Assembly: GCA_963781785.1 (NCBI GenBank)
Contig: CAWAHD010000005.1
Span: 2,604,001 to 2,668,000 of the forward strand
Origin: CAWAHD01 sp963781785
GTDB taxonomy: Bacteria; Planctomycetota; Planctomycetia; Isosphaerales; Isosphaeraceae
Direction of reading: 5' to 3'
DNA: 64,000 nt
Every line of letters starts with the position of its first letter. Position 1 is the first letter of the stretch. Below, piece after piece: positions 19,101-28,771 of the stretch. The translations under genes were made by a program, and so were the position numbers. Below the pieces are notes generated by a model. It did not search any database, was not told the DNA's origin, and saw only the letters and a list, made by a program, of their open reading frames with translations.

Positions 19101-20441
19101 CCCGCGCACCGCTCCTGATCTGGCCGAGGGCCTGATCGAGGCCGTCGCCGCGAGCAAGTCGCCGCGAGTCGGTGCCATCCTGGTCGAGACATTGCCCCGG
19201 CTGTCTCCCAGCGTGCGCGGCCACGTCCTGAAGATCCTGCTCGGCCACGCGGACTGGAGCCCGGACCTTCTGGCGCGCTCGAGAACGGCCAGGCCCAGAT
19301 CTCCGAGCTGGCGCTCGATCAGAAACAGGCCCTGGCCGCGCATCCCAACCGCGAGATTGCGGAGCGCGCCAGCCGGCTCCTCGCCCGCGGGGGGGGCCTT
19401 CCCGACCCCGATCGCCAGAAGGTCCTCGATCGCCTCATGCCTCTGGTCAAGGAGGGGGGAAGGCCCGCGCAGGGCAAGCTCGTCTTTCAGCAGCAGTGCG
19501 CCAAGTGCCACCGGCATGGTAGCGAGGGAGGCCAGGTCGGGCCCGATCTTTCGGGCTCGGCCGCGCTGCCCCGCACCGAGCTTTTGACCCACATCATCGA
19601 CCCCAGCCGGAGCGTCGAGGGCAACTTCGTCCAGTACAACGTGGCAACCACCGACGGCCGTGTCTTGAATGGCCTGCTCGCCTCGGAGACCAAGACCTCG
19701 ATCGAGCTGATCGACGCCGAGGGCAAGCGGCACGCCGTGCTGCGCGAAGAGATCGACGAGATGACCGCGACCAAGAAGTCGATCATGCCGGAGGGATTCG
19801 AGAAACAGGTGCCGACGGCCGCCTTGACCGACCTCCTGGCCTTTCTCACTGAGCGGGGCAAGTACCTGCCGCTCGACCTCAGAAAGGCAGCCACGGTCGT
19901 CAGCACGCGCGGCATGTTCTACGACGAAGGTTCCGACATCGAGCGCCTGGTCTTTCCCGACTGGTCTCCCAAGACCGTCGACGGGGTGCCGTTCTTGCTG
20001 ATCGATCCCCAGGGAGACCGAGTGCCGAACGCGGTGCTTCTGTATGGTCCGGAAGGCAAGACTCCGCCGCGGATGCCCAGGTCGGTCGAGGTGCCGTGCA
20101 ACGCGAAGGTGCACGCCATCCACTTGCTGAGCGGAGTGAGCGGCTGGGGATTTCCCTACGGCCGCAAGGGAACCGTTTCCTTGATCGTCAAGCTGCACTA
20201 CGACGACGGCACGGTCGAAGACCATCCCCTGGAAAACGGGGTGCACTTCGCCGATTATATCCGGGTGGTCGATGTGCCCGGCTCGAAGCTTGCCTTTACG
20301 CTCCGCGGCCAGCAGCTCCGGTATCTCACGGTGCTTCCCGGCAAGAAAGAGACGATCAAGAGCATCGAGCTCAAGAAGGGTCCTGACCAGACCGCGCCGA
20401 TCGTCATGGCGATGACCGTCGAGATCGAGAGCGGCCCGTGA
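16105..20441 (+). CDS. ThuA - PVC-type dehydrogenase - HEAT - cytochrome c fusion protein (one frameshift near 19275)
   Basis: A very large exported protein of about 1,445 residues when restored. After a signal peptide (CTLTFALLLTVSSTIFAQ) comes a ThuA-like domain (VLFLGDKGHHQPADRAAQI, LLIYANINDISPSQEKAL; residues ~30-240). A PVC-type membrane-bound dehydrogenase beta-propeller follows (VPPGFEPRLYAAEP, DLNGDGKADSFRVFAEGL, DTDGDGKADLRKVLFTGWG; ~285-690), then HEAT-like repeats (~690-1060), a cytochrome c domain with heme motif CAKCH near residue 1131, and a C-terminal beta domain. The frame breaks at LLARSRT near 19275; the other frame continues ALENGQAQISELALDQKQAL, so one base is missing in the TGGCGCGCTC stretch. 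It probably oxidises a sugar-like substrate and passes electrons to its own heme. It is likely controlled by the upstream sigma/FecR pair. Confidence 0.87.
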
Positions 20442-20605
20442 GGGAAGCTTGCTCAGGTTGGCCGCTTTCCCTCTCTTGCAAAGGCGCGCCAGGGGGTGAT
20501 GGAAAGCTGGTCGCTCGCATATTTCATCAACCCCGATGCCCCCTGCCCCAAAATACCCGCAGTCAAGTGATGGCCCGATGCTGGCCTCCATGCTGGAGCT
20601 CGCTC

Positions 20606-23600
20606 ATGTTCAAATCGACGTGCACCTTCGCCTTCGGCTGGTTCTTGTCACTGGCGGTCGCGTGGGGCTCGCTCGCCTCTCTCACGTGGGCCGACGAGCC
20701 TGATGATGGGGGCGTGAGCGCGCCATCGACAGAATCGATTGATGACCCGTCCGAAGGTCTCGAGCCGCCGCCCGGTGATCCATGGTCGGCGTCCGCGCAG
20801 CCGCAACGAGGCCAGCGGTCATCAGCAGGCGATAGCTTGGTCTTCAAGAGCCGGATCGCGCCTCACTGGTTCGATCACAACAATCGATTCTGGTACCGCA
20901 ACGACCTGGCCGGACGAACCCGGGAATTCGTGGTGGTCGACGCCGAGAAGGACACGCGCAAACCCGCCTTCGACCACGAGAAGCTCGCGGCAGCATGGTC
21001 AAAGGCGGCCGGCACGCCGTCCCCTGGCGCGAAGCATCTCCCATTCGATTCGATCGAGTTCACCGCGGATTCCCAAGCCGTGCTCTTCCGCGCGGGCGAG
21101 GTCGACTGGAAATGCGACCTCAATCGGTATGAATGTTCGCGAGCCAATGCCGGTGAAGCGGCCAAGGGCGGCACAACCTCCGCAGCGCAATCTACCGCGA
21201 ATGCCGGCGGGCCCCGCCTAACCCGGCGCGAAGATGACCCTGGCGACCGGCCCGGCGGCTCCCGTCGTTCCCCCGATGGGAAGTGGACGGCTCTCATCAA
21301 GGACCACAACGTCTTCGTGCGCGCCCAAGGGGCTGACGCAGACATCCGCCTGAGCGAGGACGGGACCGCTCTCCTGTCGTACGGCCGGCTTTCGTGGGCG
21401 CCCGATTCCAAGACTCTTGTCGCCTTCCGCATCGAGCCCGGCGAGCGCAAGGAGGTCTACCTGATCCAGTCGTCACCGGCCGAGGGCGGCCGTGCCAAGC
21501 TCCGGTCGCGTCCGTATCCCCTTCCCGGTGACAGATTCCCCGCCTTTGAGCTGAATCTCTTCGATGTCGCCTCCAGGAAGGCATCGAGGCCCAAGGTCGA
21601 TCGCGTCGACTTCGGTACGCCTCGGTTGCGCTGGAACAAGGACGGGCGCCATTTCACTTACGAGAAGATTGACCGCGGCCACCAGCGATTCCGCCTGATC
21701 GAGGTCGACTCGCACACGGGCGACACGCGCAACCTGATCGACGAGAAGAGCAGCACCTTCATCTGGACGGCTCATCGCGAGGCATTCAACTTCGCCACCG
21801 TCACCTGGCTCGACGACTCGGACGAAATCATTTACGTTTCGGAGCGCGACGGCTGGCGGCACCTGTATTTGATTGATGCGAAGACCGGCCGGATCAAGAA
21901 CCCGATCACGCAAGGAACCTACGTCGTGCGCGGCGTCGACAAGGTCGACGCGGAAAAGCGCGAGATCTGGTTTCGCGCCGGTGGCAACAATCCCGACCAG
22001 GATCCCTATTTCATTCACTATTACCGCGTCGGCTTTGATGGCAGGGGACTGGTGACGCTCACCGAGGGCAACGGCAGTCACACACTCCAGTATTCCCCGG
22101 ACCGCCGCTTCGTGATCGACACGTACAGCCGCGTCGACATGGCTCCCGTGCACGAGCTGCGACGCGTCTCGGACGGACGGCTCGCGTGCAAGCTCGAAGA
22201 GGCCGACATCTCGGCTCTCTTGGCCAGCGGCTGGAAGCCGCCGGAGGTATTCGTCGCCAAGGGGCGCGACGGCAAGACCGACATCTGGGGCATCGTGTGC
22301 CGGCCCAGGAATTATCAACCGGCCCGGAGATACCCGGTCATCGAGCAGATCTACGCCGGCCCCCAGGGCTCGTTCGTGCCCAAGACCTTCAGCGCTGCCC
22401 GCCGGTTCTCGTTCCTGACCGACCTGGGATTCATCGTGGTCCAGATCGACGGCATGGGGACGGCCAACCGCTCCAAGGCGTTTCACGACGTCTGCTGGCA
22501 CGACCTCAAAGACGCCGGATTCCCCGACCGCATCCTCTGGCACCAGGCTCTCGCCCGGCGCGACCCGTCTTACGACCTCGATCGAGTTGGAATCTACGGC
22601 ACATCCGCAGGTGGCCAGAACGCCGCAGGCGGCGTGCTGTTTCATCCCGAGTTTTACAAGGTGGCGGCAGCAGCCTGCGGCTGTCACGACAACCGAATGG
22701 ACAAGGCCTCATGGAACGAACAGTGGATGGGATACCCGGTCGGCCCGTGGTACGCGGCCTCCTCGAACGTCGACAACGCGCAGCGACTACAAGGCAAGCT
22801 TCTCCTGATCGTCGGCGAGATGGATACGAACGTCCCTCCGGAGTCGACGATGCGCGTCGTCGACTCTCTGATCAAGGCCGGCAAGGACTTCGATCTGCTG
22901 GTCGTTCCCGGGGCGAATCATGGGATGGGAGGAGCCTACGGCCAGCGCCGGCTGCGCGACTTCTTCGTGCGGCAATTGCAAGGCGGCTCGGACACCGATC
23001 GAGCGCCCATCCCGCTGGCAGCGACTCCGCGGGTAAGGTCGCCAGCGTCCACGCCTCGGCAAACGGCCACACCGCCCCGAGCCCGAAGTCAGCCCACCAG
23101 GAATCGTCGAGCGCGGCGCTCGAGCTGACCGAATTCAGCGGCGACAAGAGCGAGCTCCGCGGCGCGATCGAGCGCTACGCCGTCGACCGCGCGAGCTTGC
23201 AGCGATCGCTGCCCCCCTCACCCTCGCTCGAGCGTGACGAACGCGCCGGCGATTTCGCAAAGCACTGGCTCGACCGGCTCGGCAACGTCGAATTTGACCG
23301 TCTCAGTCAGGACGGCAAGGTCGACTACCTGCTGCTGAAAAACCACCTGGCGCACGAGCTTCGCCAGCTCGACATCCGCGGGCGCGAGCAAACGGAGGCG
23401 GCGGCGATCGTCACGTTCGGCCAGCCGATTCTCGATCTCGACCGGTCCAGGCGGGAATTGAAGCCGATGCAGTGGCCCAAGGTCGCCGGGACCCTGGCAG
23501 GCTTGACGAAATCGATCGCCGAGGCGCGACGCGCACTCGAGCGCGAGCCGCGCGGCAAGACTCAAGTGAAGCGGCCGGTCGCCAATCGCGCCCTGGCCAA

Positions 23601-24957
23601 TGTGGAGAGCCTGCGCGCCACACTCCGCGGCTGGTACGGCTTCTACGACGGCTATGATCCGCTTTTCACCTGGTGGATGGCCGAGCCCTACAAGACGGCC
23701 GACGCAACGATCGAGTCGTACGCGGCAACCCTCCGCCAAAGGTTGGGCGCCGTCAATTCGGGATTCGGTGACGACTCCGGGCCCGGCATGGGCCGGCGGC
23801 GCGGAGGTGGTGGAGGTGGCGGGGGATTCGCAGGGGGCGGTGCTGGAGGCGGTGGCGGTGGCGCAGGCCGCGCGGCTCTGTCGGCGCAGGCGGACCGCCC
23901 GGACGACGTGTCGCCCGCGCGCGATCGCGAGATCGTCGGCAGCCCGATCGGCCGCGAGGCTCTCTTGAGCGAGCTGGAATATGAAATGATCTCCTACTCG
24001 CCCGAGGAATTGATCGACCTCGCCCGCAAAGAGCTTGCGTGGTGCGAAGATCAGATGAAGAAGGCCGCCAGAGAGATGGGCAAGGGCGACGACTGGAAGG
24101 CCGCCCTCGAGCATGTCAAGACGCTGTACGTCGAGCCGGGCAAGCAGCCCGCTTTGATCCGCGACCTGGCGCTCGAGGCGATCGAGTACATGGATGCCCA
24201 CGACCTCGTGACGATTCCCGAGCTTTGCCGCGACTCGTGGCGCATGGCCATGATGTCGCCCGAGCGACAGCTCGTGAGCCCCTTCTTTCTCGGCGGCGAG
24301 GTGATCACCGTCTCCTTTCCGACCAGCACCATGCCCCACGACGCCAAGCTCATGAGCTTGCGGGGCAACAACATCCACTTCTCGCGCGCGACTGTGTTCC
24401 ACGAAGTGATTCCCGGTCACCACCTCCAGCAGTACATGATGTCGCGATACAAGACCTACCGCCGTGTTTTCAACACACCATTCTGGATGGAGGGATGGGC
24501 CCTCTACTGGGAGCTTCTGCTCTGGGACAAGGACTTCGCCAAATCACCCGAAAATCGAGTCGGCATGCTGTTCTGGCGGATGCATCGCTGTGCGCGGATC
24601 ATCTTCTCGCTCGGCTTCCACCTCGAGAAAATGACGCCCAAGGAGTGCATTGAGTTTCTGGTCGACAAAATCGGCCATGAGCGCGACAACGCCACGGCCG
24701 AGGTCCGCCGCTCGTTCACGACCTCGTACGGGCCCCTCTACCAGGCAGCCTATTTACTGGGCGGCCTGGAGCTCCGCAGCTTGCATCGCGAGCTCGTCGA
24801 GTCCGGAAAGATAACCGACCGCCAGTTCCACGACGCCATCCTCAAAGAAAACGCGATCCCGATCGAGATGGTCCGCGCCCTTCTGGCCGAGCGGAAGCTC
24901 ACGCCCGACTTCAAGCCCGACTGGAAGTTCTACGTGCCGACGCCGAGCAAGAACTGA
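20606..24957 (+). CDS. S9 prolyl oligopeptidase joined to a DUF885 domain (apparent frameshift near 23028)
   Basis: The first frame encodes a secreted DPP IV-type S9 peptidase: signal peptide MFKSTCTFAFGWFLSLAVAW, a propeller-like middle, and the catalytic domain with GTSAGG (Ser near residue 667), VGEMDTNVPPE (Asp) and PGANHGMGG (His). After about 23028 this frame becomes Arg/Pro/Thr-rich nonsense. A second frame from the same point encodes a DUF885 protein with the zinc-like motif HEVIPGHHLQQ and the WMEGWALYWE motif. The DUF885 part has no plausible start codon or ribosome site before its conserved region, while one added base in CCGCGGGT joins the two through the linker AGKVASVHASANG. I therefore read a two-enzyme fusion of about 1,450 residues. 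Two separate genes with a lost start are the alternative. GTG 20438 was rejected as start because it precedes the signal peptide by 56 codons. Confidence 0.78.
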
Positions 24958-25033
24958 ACTCCGCACGCCGTTGCCCAGCCGTTCAGGCAGTAGGGCGCTC
25001 TATCGGCGGAATTCCTCTCCCTGGGAGCACGGG

Positions 25034-27277
25034 ATGTCAATCTCACGCAGGCGGGCTGTCCAGGGATTGGGCGTTTCGGGAATGGCCGCATTTCTTCCGG
25101 GTGCGGCACCCGTCTCGAGCAAAACTCTTGAGGTCGCCGGAAGCCCGGTCGAGCTCACATTGAGCCCCGTTGGCGCACACATCGTCCGTGTCAGCATCGT
25201 GGCGATGAAGGCAGCGCAGCCGGCCGCGATCCCGTCCGACGGCTCGCTGATCGGTCCCGAGCGGCAGCCATCGGCTCTCCGCCTCACCGAGAAGATTTCC
25301 GAGCCTCGCCGGGCGGCGTGCGGCGACGCCCAGCTCAGCCTGACGACCGACCCGCTTGAGATCAAGGTCGAAAGCAAGGATGGCCGGCTCGTTCAACTGC
25401 TTCGTTTCGATGCGCAGACGGGTGGATTTGCTTTTCATCTGGGCAACGCCCCGGTGCTCGGCCTGGGCGAAGGCGGCCCGCAATTTGACCGCCGAGGATC
25501 GGTCGACCGCATGCGCAGCGGCCAGGGAGGATACCGGCTGCGCACCCACGGCGGCCGCGTGCCCATCCCCTGGCTGATCGGCACCGGTGGTTGGGCCATG
25601 CTCGTCCATCAACCTGCGGGCACGTTTGACCTGACCGGCGCCCACGGGCAGTTCGCACCTGCCCGCGGCACGGCCGGGCTACCGATCGACATCTTCATCG
25701 TGACCGCTCAAAAGCCGGCGCAGATCATGGCCGAGCTCGCTCGTTTGACCGGCCATCCGGAGATGCCTCCGCTCTGGGCGTTCGGCTACCAGCAGTCCCA
25801 TCGAACCCTCGCCAGCCGCGATGAGGTGCTGTCGGTCGCCCGCACGTTCCGCGAAAAAAAGCTGCCGTGCGACGTTCTCATTTACCTCGGAACCGGATTC
25901 TGTCCGTCGGGGTGGAATACCGGGCATGGATCGTTCACCTTCAATCCCGCGGTCTTCACCGATCCCAAGGCGATGCTCGACGAACTGCACGCACTGCACT
26001 TCCACGTCGTGCCGCACGTGGTAATCCGGTCTCGCTCGCTCAAAGGAACTGTCAAGGATCTTGCCGACCGCCCGCAGGGACGAACGAATGAAGAGGATGC
26101 CGCGAGCTACTGGAACGCCCATCGCGGTGTACTTTCCCTGGGAATCGATGGCTGGTGGCCCGACGAGGGCGATGCGCTTGATATTGCCTCGCGGCTGGCC
26201 AGGATCCGGATGTACTGGGATGGCCAGGCGCTCGACCGGCCGGATACAAGACCGTACGTCCTGCACCGCAACGGCTACGCCGGGATGCAGCGATACGCCG
26301 CGTTTCTGTGGTCGGGTGATGTTTATTCGACATGGGAGACGTTGTGCGCACACGTTCCGATTGCGGTCAACACCGGGCTCAGCGGAATTCCCTACTGGGG
26401 CACCGACACTGGCGGCTTCGTTCCGACCCGGGAACTGACCGGCGAGCTCTACGTTCGCTGGTTTCAGTTCAGCGCATTCTGCCCGCTGTTCCGCTCGCAC
26501 GGTCGAACCTGGAAGCTGCGGCTCCCGTGGGGCTGGAACACCGGCGAGCTGGGTCCCAACGAGATCCGCACCTACGGCGACGCCGCCAACCCCGGGCCGG
26601 CCGAGCTGCACAATGCGGCCGTCGAGCCGATCTGCCGCACGTACCTCGAGCTCCGGTACCGGCTGATGCCCTATCTCTACAGCGTCGTCCGCGAGTGCTG
26701 TTCGACGGGCCTGCCGATTGTGCGCGCGCTCTGGCTGCAATATCCGGACGACGCGACCGCCCGGTCCCGCGGCGATGAGTACCTGTGGGGCCCGGACATC
26801 CTGGTCGCCCCCGTGACCGAAAAAGGGGCCACAGTGCGGCGCGTCTATCTTCCCCGCGGTCTCTGGTACGACTTCTGGACGGGCGAGAAGGTCGCGGGGG
26901 GCCGTGAGATCGACCGGCCCGTGGATCTCGCAACAATGCCGCTCTATGTTCGCGCCGGGGCCATTCTTCCCCTGGACCCGGTCAGACAGTACACGGGCGA
27001 GCCGGTGGCAGGCCCACTGACGCTCCGGGTCTATCCGGGTGCCGACGGCCATTTCATGATTTACGAGGATGATGGAACGTCGTTCGCGTTCCGGCGCGGC
27101 GACTGGATGGGAATCGATCTGAGCTGGCACGATCAGGCGCGCCGGTTGTCGATCCGGCTGGCCGACGGCTCGCGGATGCGCCCACCCGGAGAGCGTGTGC
27201 TCGAGGTGCAAATCGTTCCCGAACAAACGACGCATCAAATTCGCTTCACGGGCAAAGACGCTGAGCTGCGCACCTGA
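25034..27277 (+). CDS. Glycoside hydrolase family 31 (alpha-glucosidase / alpha-xylosidase type), Tat-exported
   Basis: A 747-residue enzyme with a twin-arginine-like signal (SISRRRAVQGLGVSGMAAFL). The GH31 N-terminal beta-sandwich precedes a TIM barrel. The nucleophile region reads SLGIDGWWPDEGD and the acid/base region WSGDVYSTWETL. Downstream come the typical YWGTDTGGF and FQFSAFCPLFRSHGR segments, then RLMPYLYSVVREC and the C-terminal GPDILVAPVTEKGATVRRVYL. It hydrolyses alpha-linked glycosides; the exact substrate cannot be read. ATG 25034 is used because it opens the signal peptide. It is the one sugar enzyme in a run of peptidase genes on the same strand. Confidence 0.9.
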   Translation: MSISRRRAVQGLGVSGMAAFLPGAAPVSSKTLEVAGSPVELTLSPVGAHIVRVSIVAMKAAQPAAIPSDGSLIGPERQPSALRLTEKISEPRRAACGDAQLSLTTDPLEIKVESKDGRLVQLLRFDAQTGGFAFHLGNAPVLGLGEGGPQFDRRGSVDRMRSGQGGYRLRTHGGRVPIPWLIGTGGWAMLVHQPAGTFDLTGAHGQFAPARGTAGLPIDIFIVTAQKPAQIMAELARLTGHPEMPPLWAFGYQQSHRTLASRDEVLSVARTFREKKLPCDVLIYLGTGFCPSGWNTGHGSFTFNPAVFTDPKAMLDELHALHFHVVPHVVIRSRSLKGTVKDLADRPQGRTNEEDAASYWNAHRGVLSLGIDGWWPDEGDALDIASRLARIRMYWDGQALDRPDTRPYVLHRNGYAGMQRYAAFLWSGDVYSTWETLCAHVPIAVNTGLSGIPYWGTDTGGFVPTRELTGELYVRWFQFSAFCPLFRSHGRTWKLRLPWGWNTGELGPNEIRTYGDAANPGPAELHNAAVEPICRTYLELRYRLMPYLYSVVRECCSTGLPIVRALWLQYPDDATARSRGDEYLWGPDILVAPVTEKGATVRRVYLPRGLWYDFWTGEKVAGGREIDRPVDLATMPLYVRAGAILPLDPVRQYTGEPVAGPLTLRVYPGADGHFMIYEDDGTSFAFRRGDWMGIDLSWHDQARRLSIRLADGSRMRPPGERVLEVQIVPEQTTHQIRFTGKDAELRT

Positions 27278-27311
27278 AATCGGCGACACGGGTCGCCCGG
27301 AGATCTCCCTG

Positions 27312-28771
27312 ATGCCTGCACGATTCTGGCCGGCGATCCTGTCGAACTTGCTGCTTCCGCTGCTCATTGGCGCGGATTCGCCCCCACCGTACCAGAGCGA
27401 CTTTCCCCCCGAGGAATTCCGGCGCGCTGGAACAAGCTCTTCGACAAGATCGGCGATCATGCCATCGCCATCGTGCAGGGCACATCCCAGACGACCGGCT
27501 TCCTGGTTCCCAGGCAGTCCAACGAGTTCTATCACCTGTGCGGGGTGGAAACGCCGCATTCCTGTTTGCTTCTGGACGGCAGGAACCGCAAGGTGACCCT
27601 GTTTCTTCCGCCGCGAAATCGGCAGCTTGAGAGCGCCGAAGGGAAAGTCCTCTCGGCTGACGACGCGGCGATTGTGCAAAACCTGACGGGTGTCGACGCC
27701 GTCGCGAGCAGCAAGGGAATGTCCGAGGAGGCGATACGAAAGTTGCTGACCAGCCCGGGGACCGTGATCTTTACGCCATTCAGCCCGGCGGAAGGGAACG
27801 GGCAAAGCCGCGGCGAGCTGCGAGCCGCCAATTCGGCCATTGCCGCCGACCCCTGGGACGGTCGTCCGTCGCGGGAAGCTCACTTCGTGCAACTGCTGAA
27901 GACGCGATTTCCGAGCACCGAGGTCAAAAACCTCACTCCGTTTCTCGACGAGCTGCGCACCGTCAAATCTCCCCGCGAGATTGCCTTGATCCGCCGCGCG
28001 TCGCAGCTTGCCGGACAGGGGCTCATCCAGGCCATGAGGAGCAGCCGGCCGGGCGTATACGAATTTCAGCTCGACGCCGCGGCTCGCTACGTTTTCCTCG
28101 CGGGCGGGGCGCGGTTGGAGGGCTATCGCTCGATCACGGCCGCCGGCACCGACAACATCTGGAACATGCACTATTACCGCAACACGAGCGAGTTGATTGC
28201 CGGCGATCTCGTCCTCATGGACTTCGCTCCGGAATTCCACTATTACACGAGTGACATTGCCCGGATGTGGCCCGTGAGCGGCAAGTTTAGTCCGGTGCAA
28301 CGCGAAATCCTTCAGTTCGTTCTCGAGTATCGTAATTGCATCATGAAGCGGATCCGGCCGGGAGTCAGCCCGCGCACGATCCAATCGGAGGCGAAGGCCG
28401 CGATGGAGGCCGTCTTCCGCACCACCACGTTTTCCAAGCCGATCTATGAGCGGGCGGCCCATCGGCTCGTCGATTCCGGCGGAGGCGTGTTTTCTCATCC
28501 CGTCGGAATGGCCGTTCACGACGACGGATCCTATGCGCGCGGCGTCCTGAAGCCCGGCCAGGTCTTCTCGATCGACCCGCAACTGCGAGTCCCGGAAGAG
28601 CGGCTCTATTACCGCTACGAAGACGTCATCGTGATCACCGAGACGGGATTCGAGAACTTCACCGATTTCCTGCCCACCGAGCTGGACGAGATCGAAAAGC
28701 TCGTGGGACAGAGCGGCGTCCTTCAGGCGTTTCCGCCGATCTCGCCAGCGAAAGGAACGAGAACGCAATGA
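27312..28771 (+). CDS. M24 family aminopeptidase P-like metallopeptidase (one frameshift near 27424)
   Basis: Restored, about 487 residues. The signal peptide MPARFWPAILSNLLLPLLIG lies in the first frame (ATG 27312), which breaks after PPEEFRR. The other frame continues RWNKLFDKIGDHAIAIVQGT, so one base is missing in GGCGCGCTGG at 27419-27428. The N-terminal creatinase-like domain is followed by the M24 'pita-bread' domain with metal ligands in DLVLMDFAPEFHYYTSDIAR (Asp, Asp), HPVGMAVHDD (His), and two Glu later (DPQLRVPEERLYYRYEDV). It removes N-terminal residues ahead of proline, probably in the periplasm. The stop overlaps the next start as ATGA at 28768-28771. Confidence 0.85.
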
